64,000 nt of DNA from assembly GCF_048771995.1 (NCBI RefSeq), contig NC_133027.1:65099501-65163500 (forward strand). Direction: 5' to 3'. Source of the stretch: Taeniopygia guttata (Eukaryota > Chordata > Aves > Passeriformes > Estrildidae). Positions 23,001-34,946 of the stretch are shown piece by piece (position 1 is the first letter of the stretch; each line of letters begins with the position of its first letter). The position numbers and the translations under genes are program-made. A model generated the notes under the pieces. The model saw nothing but the letters and a program-made list of their open reading frames with translations, did no database searches and was not told where the DNA came from.

Positions 23001-24120
23001 CAGCTGAAATAGTTTAAATGGATGTTTTGTGCAAAAAGCATAAAGACAAATACAAGGGAAAAAAGCAAATCAGGGCAATTTTGGAATTCTGCTTGATCAG
23101 TCAGCACTTAGCAACACCAGCTGTAAGGGATTTCAAAAATGGCTCAAATATAGCTTTACAAACACGGGAAATGCCACCTCCAAAATAACAATAACCAAAC
23201 CAAATAAACAAGAAGTAGGAATTCACAAAGTGTCACTTGAGGAGTAAATGCAGCATAATATATTGTTGGTAACAGGAGCACTTGTTGAATGGGTTCAAAT
23301 TGCATTCTAGGAAATATTATTCATAAACAATAACCGTGTTTATAGCTTTGGGTTTTTTTCCATAGCTATGATAGGACCTCCACTGGTAACTGTGGCTCAT
23401 AGCAACAAATCCATAACAGTAAAGCTCCAGGCTCCACGTTCTCCCTATAGAAGGAAGAGAGGCAGCAAAATACCAATGACAAATTATTATGATCTGCTGT
23501 TTCAAGTCTTCATAATTAACAACTTGCTAGATGAGGTAAGAATATATTCAGATACGAACCCTTTGCCATTGAATAGCCAGAAAAGTGTGAACGCTGTTTT
23601 GCTGTTGAAACAGTCTTCTGGGATTGTGAGAGCAGCAATGACTGTGCAAGTGTTTGAAAACAAAGTAGGCTTATTTTTCAGGAATTGAATTTGATTGAAT
23701 TGAGTTGTAATTCCTCCCTGTATTATTTTCCATCAACTTAATACTTCATAATCTATGACCTAGTTTAAAAAATTGGGACAGGAATGGAATTTGGGTGGGG
23801 AAGGGAATTTTCTTTAAAAAGCATAAATAAATTATTAATGCTATTGAGATTGTGTAAGTCCATATGCTGTTCTGCATCCTCTGTTCTCATCAAACTTTAC
23901 TGACAGACACACTTGCTAGGGAAATGTGCTTGACTGGCTCTTCTTTCTCCCACTCTGTATGAAGCAAAACAGGATCCTGGTGTATGAAGGGAAAAACAAG
24001 GTTATTAAAATAGAAGATTTGAGGCCTGGAGTCAGCTACTGCATCGTGGCTAAAATGTACATGCCAATGCTGGACCACAGCAGTGCCTACAGCAGCAGGC
24101 AGTGTACTGTGCTGCAGTGA
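19951..24120 (+). CDS. IL22RA2: Interleukin-22 receptor subunit alpha-2 (soluble IL-22 binding protein)
   Basis: Secreted class II cytokine receptor that binds IL-22 and blocks its signalling. Five coding exons (19951-20014, 21018-21168, 21939-22117, 23366-23535, 23965-24120) total 720 bases and give 239 residues; human isoform 2 has 231. The order is signal peptide (about 1-20), first fibronectin-type domain (about 35-130), then the second (about 134-239). Matches to human include SIKPQKVEF, HWQPG, YFVQYKVYGQ, HETSDIQEPYYSRVRAA, RFTPW, FQVFIINN and SYCIVAKMYMPMLD. No membrane helix follows, as expected for a decoy. Potential glycosylation sites are N48, N119 and N145. C84/C92 and C214/C235 are the family pairs; C90 and C124 are extra. 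RRKR at residues 160-163 is a furin-type motif. Conserved YGQ and SDI-EPYY motifs and phases leave little doubt. Confidence 0.96.
21018..21168 (+). CDS. IL22RA2: IL22RA2 exon 2 (first FN3 domain)
   Basis: The acceptor is the pyrimidine tract plus CTGCAG ending at 21017; a second AG at 21025-21026 is also in phase and would drop three residues. The donor is AAAGT|GTAAGT at 21168/21169. It encodes IKPQKVEFHSLNFNTTLHWQ through ALYFVQYKV, next to human LKPQRVQFQSRNFHNILQWQ. Confidence 0.93.
21408..21472 (-). mobile_element. Short antisense CR1 remnant in IL22RA2 intron 2
   Basis: The line 'ggggacctctgaaagtcact', 'gggtccagccacctgcttca', 'agcaagtctaggtaggtcaa' follows the reverse complement of a CR1 3' end. 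It is short and diverged. Confidence 0.5.
21939..22117 (+). CDS. IL22RA2: IL22RA2 exon 3 (end of first domain)
   Basis: The acceptor is CCATAG before 21939 and the donor GAAA|GTAAGT. It encodes YGQSTWQNKDECWG, then SSCVCDLTHETSDIQEPYYS, then SNWSLSCRFTPWRE. Human reads CWGTQELSCDLTSETSDIQE, so the Cys at residue 90 and the one in SLSCRF are additions. Confidence 0.95.
23366..23535 (+). CDS. IL22RA2: IL22RA2 exon 4 (second FN3 domain, first half)
   Basis: The acceptor is TCCATAG before 23366 and the donor GAG|GTAAGA. It encodes MIGPPLVTVAHSNKSITVKL, a basic loop YRRKRGSK (RRKR codons 23449-23460), and YYDLLFQVFIINNLLDE, next to human YYELLYRVFIINNSLEKE. Confidence 0.95.
23965..24120 (+). CDS. 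IL22RA2: IL22RA2 exon 5 (last coding exon)
   Basis: The acceptor is ATGAAG before 23965 and entry is in phase 0. It encodes QNRILVYEGKNKVIKIEDLR through SYCIVAKMYMPMLD and SSRQCTVLQ, stop TGA at 24118-24120. Human has SYCVVAEIYQPMLD and EERCVEIP in the same places. Confidence 0.94.
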   Translation, partial: QNRILVYEGKNKVIKIEDLRPGVSYCIVAKMYMPMLDHSSAYSSRQCTVLQ

Positions 24121-24143
24121 CAGGGCTGGCACCACTGAGACAG

Positions 24144-25245
24144 GTAAGTCACTGTCTGAAAGTGGAGATGACTCTGGAAGTCAAGTTTATCCCCTCATCA
24201 AAGGCAGATACTCTCCAAAAGTAGAGAAAAAATTGTGTCCTAGAAACTGCTATCCCACATGACAATAGTAGCTGGAATACTTACATAATCTCAGATGCAC
24301 ACCAGGTAAGAATGATAAGGCCAAGATGATTAGAGGAATGGGATAGGTAATTATTTGCCTGTTGGCACTGTCCTCAGAAATATCTGCTTCTTCCCTTTCT
24401 TTAAACAGTTGTACATAGTATAGTTAAATAGTTATAGAAAGCATGGCTTTCATAAATGCTTTTCTGACAAGTAATGATTGACTAGAAAAATGAGTGACCT
24501 CCAACTTTGTTAACATGCAATTCTCCTGTAAGCTCTGCCAGCCTTTTTTGCTCAGGTATTGATCTGATGGATTAATTAAAGTGAGCCTGTCCCCTTTTCA
24601 TGGACACTTTTCAGTGTAGTGTTTTTAAAAACAAAACAGTTATCAAATGTTATGAGTTCCCATAAGCCAAAATGCAAGATTTATCTCCACTAGCTGATCT
24701 GAAAAATCTGGGTTTTTATTTACATCAATCACTAGACTATTGTCACATATCATATGCCTAGCCAAAAGATTTGCTCTCCATCCTGCCTGTCATGTGCAAA
24801 AACACAGAGAGTACAAAGACCTATCCCAAACTTAACTTCATTGGAATTGGTCTCAGCAAGTTCAGATCTGGGGTAAAAGAGAAAAACTGGGAAAATATCA
24901 GTTTTAACATGGGCTTCTGTTCTTAGTTTTGTACCCTAAAACTGTAGAAGTTTTCCTTTCTTCTGCTTCATAATATGATACATATCATTGGTGTCTCTTG
25001 AGTTTTGGTTAGGGGGTTTAGGCTATGGAGGGAGTCACTTTCTAGAGGACTTTCCTGCATTTTTTCCTTGCTTGCCCTGTACTGTAAAGAGCTGGAAACT
25101 GAGGTTAGAGATGAACTTACAAACAACTTGCAGAGGGACAGGACAAATGCAGGTGAACGGAATCTGTTGAATGTCAGTTCAGTTTAACACTACCCAGCTT
25201 AAATGCACATGCCAACAGTAATTCCCTTTTTCTTCCCCATTACAG
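24144..25245 (+). other. IL22RA2: Probable intron in the IL22RA2 3' UTR
   Basis: A perfect donor, ACAG|GTAAGT, lies 23 bases after the stop, and 1.1 kb on there is a strong acceptor, a 24-base pyrimidine-rich run ending TTACAG at 25245. No coding potential lies between. This is inference from splice signals only. A junction this close to the stop should not trigger nonsense-mediated decay by the usual 50-55 base rule. Confidence 0.6.
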
Positions 25246-25680
25246 GGATAATGGCAGAAGATGCCTTCCATCACAGGTCCAGCTGTAAATCAACATCTGC
25301 TGTCTATGTCTGGAATACAATCTTGGATACTTTTTAAACTAACCTTTACTGCATTAAATTATTTGATTATTTGATCACAATCCTTTTATGATACATGAAG
25401 GTCAAGAAGTCTTTGTATGTCCTGTATTGCAATTTATGATGGTATATATTTGCATTTTCAGAGGTAACACACTTGTAATACAAAAATGAAACCATGAAAA
25501 AAGTCTTTGTGGAACTATCCTTAAGATTGCTTTTAGGGGTTTTGTATTTTAGGTCTTGAAATTAAAATACTATAAAATTCTATAAAATAGAAGTTTCAGA
25601 TATTTTATGTTTTCTACAACAATTACACCAGAAAATGAAAAAAGTGTCCTTCCTTTAAAATAAAAAATGTGCAATACAGG
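25246..25680 (+). other. IL22RA2: Probable IL22RA2 terminal non-coding exon
   Basis: AT-rich sequence after the acceptor at 25245, with AATAAA at 25659-25664 and a GT-rich stretch after 25695. The cleavage site is set at about 25680 by the usual 10-30 base spacing. No open frame of note. Confidence 0.55.
25659..25664 (+). terminator. Poly(A) signal AATAAA, likely for IL22RA2
   Basis: The canonical hexamer is followed by the GT-rich 'gtgtctttgtagg' about 35 bases on. It is the first exact AATAAA after the 25245 acceptor. Confidence 0.55.
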
Positions 25681-25828
25681 AGTAATTCCATGCTCACCGT
25701 GTCTTTGTAGGACCCTCAACATAATATTTCTCACCGTGAAATCATTATGTGATAAGCCAGGAATGAATGTAAACTGAAACAGGAAAGATCCTCGCTTCCA
25801 TTCAGTGAAAGACAGCTAAAGGAAAGAG

Positions 25829-26707
25829 ACCCTCAGCAAGTTTGCTGATGAAAGAGAGCTGTAGGGAGTGGCTGACAAACCAGAGGGCTGTGCTGGCATT
25901 CAGTGGGACTTCGATAGGCTGGAAAATTTGGTGGAAAGAAACTCAATGAAGTTCAGCAAGGCCAAGTGTAGGGTCCTGCATATGTAGGGGGGAATAACTC
26001 CAAGTACCAGCACAGGCTGGGACTAACCTCCTGGAGAGCAGATTGGCAGAGAAGAACCTGGAAGTCTTGGCGGATGACCATGAGCTGGCACTATCCTTGT
26101 GACCAGGAGGGCCAGTGTATCCTGGGGTGCATTGGGAAGAGTGTGGCCAACAGGTCAAGGGAGATGGTCCTGACCCTCTACTCAGCCCTAATGAGGCCAC
26201 GTCTGGAGTGCTGTGTCCACTTCTGGGCTCCTCAGTACAAGAAAGACAAGATGTGACTGGAGAGGGCCAGTGGGGAGCCACAAAGATAATGAGGGATCTG
26301 GAGCATCTCTTTTGCAAGAAGCATCTGAGGGAGTTGAGTCTGTTAGTCTATGGGAGAGAAGACAGAAGGGATCTCATTAATGTATGTAAATATCTCAAAG
26401 GTGGGTGCCAAGAGGATGGTACCAGACTGTTCTCAGTGGTGCCCAGTGACAGGATGAGGAGCAATGGCCATAGTCTAAACCACAAGAACTTTTACCTCAA
26501 CACAAGGGAAAGCTTCCTTCCACTGAAGGTGGCAGAGCTCTGAAAGAGGCTGCCCAGGGAGGTCATGGGGTTTTCCTCTGTGGAGACATTCTAACCCACC
26601 TGGACAGGATCCTTTGTCACCTCCAGGTAGCCCTGCCTGGGCAGGGAGGATGCACTGAATGATTCCCAGAGGTCCCTTTCAGGCCTAAGAATTCTGTGAT
26701 TCTGTGA
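25829..26707 (+). mobile_element. CR1 LINE, 5'-truncated copy with reverse-transcriptase C-terminal remnant
   Basis: About 880 bases matching the CR1 3' end in sense. It starts at 'ctcagcaagtttgctgatga', equivalent to the SKFADDT region of the CR1 ORF2 reverse transcriptase. Translation shows YSALMRPRLECCVHFWAPQY, then DLEHLF, DLINVCKYLKGGCQEDGTRL, FSVVPSDRMRSNGH and LNTRESFLPLKVAEL, spread over two frames, so the copy is dead. The element closes with two ATTCTGTG-like units at 26690-26707, the CR1 tail. It lies about 150 bases past the IL22RA2 poly(A) signal. Confidence 0.93.
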
Positions 26708-29700
26708 CCTCTATTTTAGCCACAGTAAATTGTGACTGAATGCTGACCATTACCTGTGATTTCTAATGATTTTAGCCCTTAATCATACAAGGGAAAAAAT
26801 TGCTTGGGCAAGGTCTGGGTAGTGACTCACTAAGCCACTCCAGGAGGGAAAGGTGAAATAGCTTTTGCAGATCTGCAAGGTCTGTAAGTAATGAGAATCT
26901 TAGTACTTGACTATGTTCTGTAATTGCAGATTAAATGAGAGAAAGTGAGAATGGCCCAGAGTCAAAAGGGCAAAGAAAGCCCTGGGAAAAATGGAGGACC
27001 CAGCTACCACTTTTCCAATAATTCACGTCCACAGAGGTGGATCAATTTAGTTTAAGTAACAGACACTGAGTTCTCCAAAGCCAAATCCAAAGCATTTTTC
27101 ATGGTCTGTCATTAGCACCTCCCCTGGAGGCCTCAGAGCTGAGAGCTGCTTCAGGATGCTGGCAGTAGACATTTGGGAAGAGACTGTGTTTAAGGAAGTA
27201 AATGCTGGTCACTCTTGCCTTTAACAGAACAAAAGAGGTCATTACATAATAAATATTTCCACCACCAAATATGATATATTTGAGGTTTGCAGACATCCAG
27301 CCAATCCAAACATCTGGTCCATAACACCAGGTTTCTTTTACCACATTTCCCTTTTTGCTCCTTTCTCAATTCTTCCCGTTTCTTTGCCCATTCATACCCC
27401 ACAGTTTCTTTATTTAGGTAATATTTTTTTGAGAAGCAAGCCTTTGAATCTCTGTGCAATGCCTGGTGCTAAAACAAGTGTGAGATCCTGCTGCCTCTCT
27501 TACACTGGCTAGAAAAACTGTACAGGCAAACAATTAATAAATGGTCTATCTTGTATTTCAGCAGTGGGTTATCACTGAAACAGTATCTATAATAATTGAA
27601 GTTCTTTCTAAAATTCATTTATTTCCTTAGGGCAGCTTGTCTTGCCATCGTTACACAAAGATAAAGCTTTATCAGATTCTGACAATCCCAGATATTGTAC
27701 CTATGTCAGATGCAGAGAATAAAACTGTTTTATAGATAACATAAAAAAAAAAAAAAAAAAGAGAGAGAAAGAAAAAAGTAGAGGCAGAGCCATAGGAGTA
27801 CCTGAAGCATTCAGACCTAGCTAGAAATATAGCAGCTGCCATGCTATGGGTCTGTGAAGACATTTGCAATCTGAATTTTTTTCAATTTGATAAAATTATG
27901 AAAAATGTGCAGCATGTATGCCAGGAAAAGCAATAAAAGATCTGAAGAAGTCTTGCACAGTTGTATCCTAAGTTGTGGGCTAACCAGATTTCACTTCCTC
28001 AGCAACAACACAGACTTACAGAAAGCAATGCAAGAGTTGCAGGAATCCACTTCCATTCTGACAGTACCATGATTTATTACTGCCAACCCCATGATGTTCT
28101 GCAAAAGCAAATTTTCCCTTTCCATGTGAAATGCAGATTTTCTTTCAGGGCTGTTCTGACATGTCATTTTACTGGGGAAGAGCTTGGTAGAATGATTGCT
28201 GCTATATTTTTTTCTCCCCAAAGGCTGCACTCAACAGCTTCTAGATAGAGCTGGTAATGCTGTAACTTTAAAAAACAACTTATTGTGCGTTAGACTGCAT
28301 GCTGCACTGCTATTTACAACTCCACAAGGGTGGAATGGAGAAAGAGTTCTCTTAACTATAACTGGGACTTTCCTGCTGACAAGTCAGTTTGGAAATACCT
28401 GGAGGACTGAGTTCTAGCCCTCCTTTCTCTTTCTCCTCATGAGCACAAGCAAACCATCAGCTGTGGGTCCACACCTCTAGAACTGCCCAGGCTGGCACAC
28501 AGCTGCACAGGGGGTTGTGCATGTGCACACCATTCAGTTCAGGATGCTTTCACATTGTTGGCTTGGCTCCTTCTTGTAAAAGGTTTTCAAGACCCAGCTG
28601 AGAACACTCGTCTCTTGTTTTTTTAGTCACTTACACGGCAGGTATTTTCTAACCAAGTGCCAAGTGCCAGCTTCTGTTTCGGGAAAGTGAGAAATGCTGA
28701 TTTCTAGGGCCATGGCATTGGGAGGGAAAGATCAAGTAACAAAAGCAGGACTTGAGACCAATTCTGTGGACTCTCAGCTGCCACATTGCTGAGGGATGTC
28801 TGCAGTGACAGCCACAGCCTGTCACAATGGCCTCATCTGGCCGAGTTTCTCTGTCACAGCTGAGGGTCCTGCCAGTGAGAAATATATATTATTCTTTTAG
28901 AGTTTGCAGTTGTGGATTTTGATGTGAAGTGGAACCCATCCCACAAGGGCCTACCCTTCTGTCTTTCATGACTTTGCTTGAACATACCTGATCTGCCAGA
29001 GAGAATAAGAGCTTATCTCCTACTATAAACAGATTTAACTTCTCATTCCACTGGCACTCAGATGAGCAATATTCAGCTACCAGAAATTCAAGAACAGGCC
29101 TCCAGAAACGCTGATAGAGCAACAGCAATGAACCAGGTGCTCCAGTCTCATAAATTAGGAGAAGATTATGCATAGCCAGCTGTGCCACATAAATGCCCAG
29201 TTTTATAGGATGCCATGGTCCTTGGTGTTTATCATATGGTGCAGCATCTGGCCAGTCCCGTTCATATCTCCCACGTATCTGCTTTAATCAGATGTGGACC
29301 TGGAGTTTACACACTTGCATGGCTTGATCTCAGCTAAGAATTACTTTGTGGCCCAGGGTGGGGCTCTGTTGTGAAATGACTTTTGGCTTTTTCCACAGAA
29401 CTGTTAGACATTAGCAAGTGTTCCAGACTTCAGGGAATTAATCATAAATATTTCTCTGGATTTCTCTGGATTCAAATTTCTCTGGATTCCAATGTTTGCT
29501 ACAAGGATCAAAGACACTAATCTGTAAAACCTATCTTGAAAAAAAAAAAGAAAAAAAGGAGATATCTCAGACTCTTGAGTAGTAGTTTGTGACAAAGGAC
29601 ACAGGACACAAACCAAGGGTACTTTCTGCAGAGAAGGGAAGGGAAAGAAATGAACCGGTGTTCATGATCAGGAAAGTTACAGTTTCTTTGCAACTTGTTT

Positions 29701-32700
29701 TCAGAATCTTTTGTAAAAGGTTTCCAAAGGGAAAAAAACCCCAACTTTTAAATATAATTCCCCAAATTCTGAAGTCACTGGTTGTTTTATTGTGTTATGT
29801 ATTTATTCCACTGAAAACCCCACTAAAGGAGTCATTGCTACCAGAATTTTGGCTTGGGATGGGGAAAATAGGAAGCTTGAGTCCCAATGCTTAGAAAGAA
29901 AGAAATACCTGAAAAAGGTCCATGATCTGAGGTAAATACTGAAGACAGTTTTAACTTTTTAAACATTTTGCTCTTTTCTAAGGCATTGGGCCCCTGATGA
30001 TGAGTTGCCTAAATATCCTTAATAATGAAAAAATGCAGCCCAGGAGTATCACACTGAAGACCAGATTCTTCAGAAATATCTTTACTTTTAAACACAGGAA
30101 CAGGATGACAATGAAGAGACATTGTGATAATTGTTACATCCACAAAAGAGCATCAGGAAAATTATTATTAATTTAATTTATTTTTTTCAAGCAATGCCTT
30201 TCTAATATTTTTTTTCCCCTTTTTGGATTTCAGAAATCACAAATCTTACAAATTTCAAAAAAAGTTCTCGTTTTTAATTTTTTACAACAGAGGACTATTT
30301 TTTAAACATTGCTTGTTAGGTGACACTGGGTTTGTTGAATAGCTGACAAGATCATGATTGTTATAGGGCTAGGGTCTTATTTCTAAGCTAACTTCTTAAT
30401 AGAAATTCTTATATTTGGAAGAATAAAGCTCCTAAAAGGTATCAGCAAAAAGATAAACAATAGCATTGTCTGTGTTAAATCAAACTTAAACACTTTCAGA
30501 GGGTCTGTGAAATCATGTCCTGAGTGGAATGCGACTCAGAGACACAAACCTGGAAAAGAAACTGCTGGGAAAGAAAGAAAAGGAAAGAAGACAAAGTGCA
30601 CATAGACAGGGGCTGGGAAGCAGCATTAGAGCAGAAATGCCATTTCAACAAGCATACAAAATAGGAGCAAAGTAATTTGATGAACAACACAGACATTAAG
30701 CAGTTTCTGTCTTTCAAAAGGAGACCCATACTTCTATGGAGCAAAACTCTTTCATATGTGTCCATAGTCAAGGAGAAGATATGCCTATAAGGATACAGAT
30801 ATGTTCTGATCAGAGAGACATTTCAGCTATTTCAGCAGCAACCTTAGAGGGAGAAGATCCATTACAGAGATTTCTAAAACCAAAGAGAGAAGTTCATGTG
30901 TGGTTGACAGTGGGGGGTTTGCATGAGGTACTCACATCCTGGGGGTGGCAGCTGAAGTCATTCACACAACATCTGTGCTTGGGTGACTGAAGCTCTACTC
31001 CAGTCACTAAAATACTACTGCAATGTACTAATGGGATATTTACCAGGTACAAGCTGGACCCTGAAGTCATGTGTATTTGATTTGTAGGGTTACATTAACA
31101 AATCTGAGGAGAAAACCTGCTTATGGGGATGAAATAATGCTGATATGTATGATAATGAGATAATGCTGATATGTACACTGGAGTTGCAGGGTATCTTGGC
31201 CACAGTTGCCTTTCTAGTGCCAAGGACCTTCTCTTTGCCTTTGAATGATCACTTTTAAATTTGAACAATCTTGTGGAAAATGGAGTAGGACAAGTGAAAC
31301 TCTGGAAAATGAACATGAAGAGACTTCAGAAATTGACTGAGATTTCAGTTTGGTACTTCTTGATATCACATTTATTCTGAATACTTCCTTGAAGCTGATT
31401 CTCTCACTCAATGAAATGTTTCTCCATTCATAAGTACCATGAAAATCTATGCTAAAAGTGCAGAAACTTACTAAATAAATACCAAAATCCTTTCATCTGC
31501 ACAAGATGTATCATTATGCTATCCCTGAGCACACAAGGACATTATTTCTTGCCAATTTGCTCCTCGCTGGTGTTTGCCACAAAAAGACAGATTCGCTGAA
31601 ATAACAGCAGACACAGTGATATAAAGTGCAATACACTTTGAGTGCCTAAAGTCTTAAAACACAAGAGGCTGGGGTCAAGCACGAGCAATGGGAAGACCTG
31701 AGCAGGACATGCCCAGAACTAGGAAATCCATCTGGGAGACGTAGTGAGATCATTATTCTGAATGTTCCAGTCATAAACCTCCTTGCTCTACAAGCTGTGC
31801 TATGACCTCAAATAAGAACCAGAGGCACAAAAAAGCAAGAGCTGCTGCAGCTGTGTGATCCTTTCAGTGTGTGCAAACAGAATTTTTCATGCATTGGAGG
31901 AAAGGCTGTTAGGACTCGGAAGAGCTAGTTTCCCTAATTTTTATACCTGCTGTATATTAAAGACAGCTGAAAGAACCAACTCAGGTTACCATCAGTTATC
32001 CAAAGGAACATTATGTTGTTCATGTTTTTACCATGACTGACCATTACAACAAAAAAAATTCTGCTACTTCCAGATGAAGTAGGAAAAGTAACATTTCAGA
32101 GTGAGGCCATCAATCTGACCAAACAGAAGAGCCATGCACCACAGGAAGAGCCATGCACATGCAACCAACACCTGGTCACCTGTGGCAAGAAACATGACCT
32201 CTCAAGGTCCAAGGATAGCCAGTTACATTATGGTGTAAGGTGGAGAAATAAGCCAAACGGGAGGGCAAACTGAATAGCATAGAAGCTTCAGCTGATTTTC
32301 TATAAGCCTCTGGCTGCATGTGGAGATCATCAACCAAAATACTTCCAGAAAAATGCTTCTAATGAAAAACGAATCTTGCTGAGAGGAAAAAATACCACTT
32401 ATTAAAATATCATTCATAGCTTTTTGGTTTTCCGGTGAAAAAAGAAAATAGAATTCTCTTCTCTGTGGGAAAAAGTCCCTTGTGTCCTTAATTTTCCAGG
32501 CTGTGAGATTTCCAATGACATGTCTAAATTTCCTGGAGTAGAACAGGAATGAAAATTGTCCTTGACAGCTCTGATCAATCTTTATCTAACACATCCAGTC
32601 AGAGCTCATACTGCAATCAGTGACCTTTGGGAATGCTTTTAGTGAGGTGCTATTTCTCTGAAGGCAGTATAGTTCAGTGTATAATATTCAATGATCCTGC

Positions 32701-34938
32701 CTGGAATTCAGCATACCCACATAATCCGAGGCAGGAGGCAAAAAGAGGGCATTGCTCTGCACACTCGTCAGCCTTACTTCAGGAGCTGAGGTTGTTCCAG
32801 TCACCCTCAGCTTCTTGTAAATGACAAGAGGCCCTGTGATTTCACCACCAGGGACTGACAGAGCAGCATTACAGTGACAAGAGAACAAAGAGTCTCCCCT
32901 GCCTTGGATCAGGCCTCTTCCCTGCTCCAGGGGCTCTGCTCCTGCTCACAATGCGCAAGTTTCACAAGTTACACTTCACTGCACCTTGTTTCCTGGCTGC
33001 ACTGGCTAGAAAAGAAAAAACATCAGCCAAGGAACTTTTGCTGTGTAATCATGAGGGTCCAAAGAGCTCACTGAGGTTTACGTGCAGCAAACTGAGTATT
33101 AACTCCCACTCTGTGCTTCATTTCAGCTGGTGAACAGTGCAGAACACGGTGTACTCCCACGGACAGTCAAGATGAAAAACATCTGTTTAATGTTTACAAT
33201 CCAATCACCAGTGCTAGTAATTCTAATGATTTTCAAGACTTGAGCAAGCTGAAGTGACACAAACAGCAGGCCAAAAGAGGACACTGGAAGACATTACACC
33301 CACGTTATGCAGATAGCAACCTGCAAGCAGGCACAACAGAACAGAGAAACTAGCTGCTTGTATTATTAAACATACTGTATTAATGTTATATTCCTTAAGC
33401 AGAAGCAAGTTTTGAGGCACTTACCTAGACCTTTGCAGATTATGTCCTTCCAGCCTTAAAGCAGTTTAAAGCAGGTAGCTGGAGAACAGCATTAACAAAC
33501 TCAACAAAAGACAGCTGTTCCAGTGGGTTCAAGTCCTAGGGCATCCTTGGGATTTGGAGAAGACAGATTTTCCCCAAACTATTTTCAGTTTCTTCATGGC
33601 AAAGTAGGAGAAAAGCGTGAGAGGTTTATCCTTCCCTTTTGGTAATTTTGCATTTACTGTCATGACTCAGGATGGTGTGTATTTAATCACAAAGCAAATT
33701 ACTAATGATTTTAGGGAAGGACTGAGCAGGTACTGGTGAGTGGTACTGGACACAATGGGTGTGGATGACTGTAAGTCTGGGGTGGTATCACAGTTATTTG
33801 GGTGAAGCAGAAGCAGGGACAAACTCCCCGCTTGCCACAGGCTGTGCCAAAATCAGAGCCACCTTTCACAGTTCAAAGAGTAACTTCACACAATGATACC
33901 AGTCATCTGTTCACTTGATTAGGGACAGCATTTTAGCCATGGTTGGCATGACGTGAACACCAGATGTGAATATTTCACTACCATATTAAAATCAGAATTA
34001 CTTTGTAAAGAAAATCCCAATTTAAAAACTTCAAGTAAACAAACCAATAAATAAAAATAAAACCACAGTCAGAGGGTGTAATTTAATTTTTCATTGATAA
34101 GTGTACCTAGCTTGGCAGGAGGCAATCCTGGAAATGTGCATTTCAGAACTGAGCCTTCAAAACTCTCCTTTTTAAAAGAAAAGTATAAAAAAGAGGGATT
34201 TATTCCTGAAACAAGTCTGCATTACTTTTCTCAGAAGAGATAAATTTCTTTCTACTCAGTGCATGTATCTGTTACTTCACAGACTGGAAAACAAATAAAA
34301 GCTGAAAATAAAACAGATAAACCCCAAATCCCAAGCCAATGCTTTCTAAATAAACCAAGGAACTATAAAAAGAAGTGTGGCTGAAGCATATATGGGATTA
34401 TACTGACATGTTGTGGCAAAACAGGAGTAATGCAATGCCATAATCACAGCTGTGGCCATCAGCTGCTGCGCTGTGCTCTTTCCTCTGCTAGAGAAGCAGA
34501 GGGATGTCCGGGGTCCTCAGCCCCAGACTGAGGACAGGGACAAGGAAACTGAGGAAATATATGATCAAGACATCATCACTGGATCCTTCCAATGTTTCCA
34601 ATCATAGTATGTGGAACAGTGAAGTAATTTCCACATCTTAGCATGGAGAGATGCAGGGCAGATTACTTCCCTGTCTGAATCCAGAGCTGGAAACCCTCAT
34701 CCCACACAGTTGCAGATATACATTTAGAGGCCTCCAACCTCTGAGCTTTCAGCCAGTTGGAAAGCTCTCTGCTTTCACAAATTTAAAAAAAAAAAAAAAA
34801 TCCCAGAATTATTCAGTTGAATAATCTTTCCCATATCACTGATACTTTGGGAAAAAAAGTTCAAGCACAAGCTGTGTCCTGAGACATGATATTTTGAGAG
34901 GAAAAAGGGTATACAGAGCATAATTAACAGAACCGTGG
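26708..34938. other. Intergenic DNA, no gene recognised
   Basis: Gene-poor, AT-rich sequence. It holds an A18 run followed by a purine tract (27743-27780), a short tandem of TTTCTCTGGA (three copies at 29451-29486), a 19-base direct repeat (31131-31149 and 31157-31175), a repeated GAAGAGCCATGCAC at about 32128-32162, and an A16 run (34785-34800). Open frames of up to about 100 codons occur on both strands and look like chance. Confidence 0.5.
31131..31175. repeat. Two-copy direct repeat, 26-base period
   Basis: GAAATAATGCTGATATGTA at 31131-31149 recurs as GAGATAATGCTGATATGTA at 31157-31175, with one difference. A small local duplication. Confidence 0.8.
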
Positions 34939-34946
34939 CAGTGAAT

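Larger units (their letters stand above)
20015..23964 (+). other. IL22RA2: IL22RA2 introns 1-4
   Basis: Introns 20015-21017, 21169-21938, 22118-23365 and 23536-23964 all have GT..AG ends. Intron 1 contains an A-rich tract (about 20697-20764), intron 2 an antisense CR1 remnant (21408-21472). I see no other features in them. Confidence 0.85.

Noticed and set aside
26074-26543. Protein-coding frames between IL22RA2 and the intergenic region
   Set aside because: The translations match the C-terminal part of the CR1 reverse transcriptase in two frames. They belong to a dead LINE.
28889-29188. 99-codon minus-strand frame with protein-like composition
   Set aside because: No known family, no neighbouring exon or poly(A) signal that would make a gene; about the length expected by chance.
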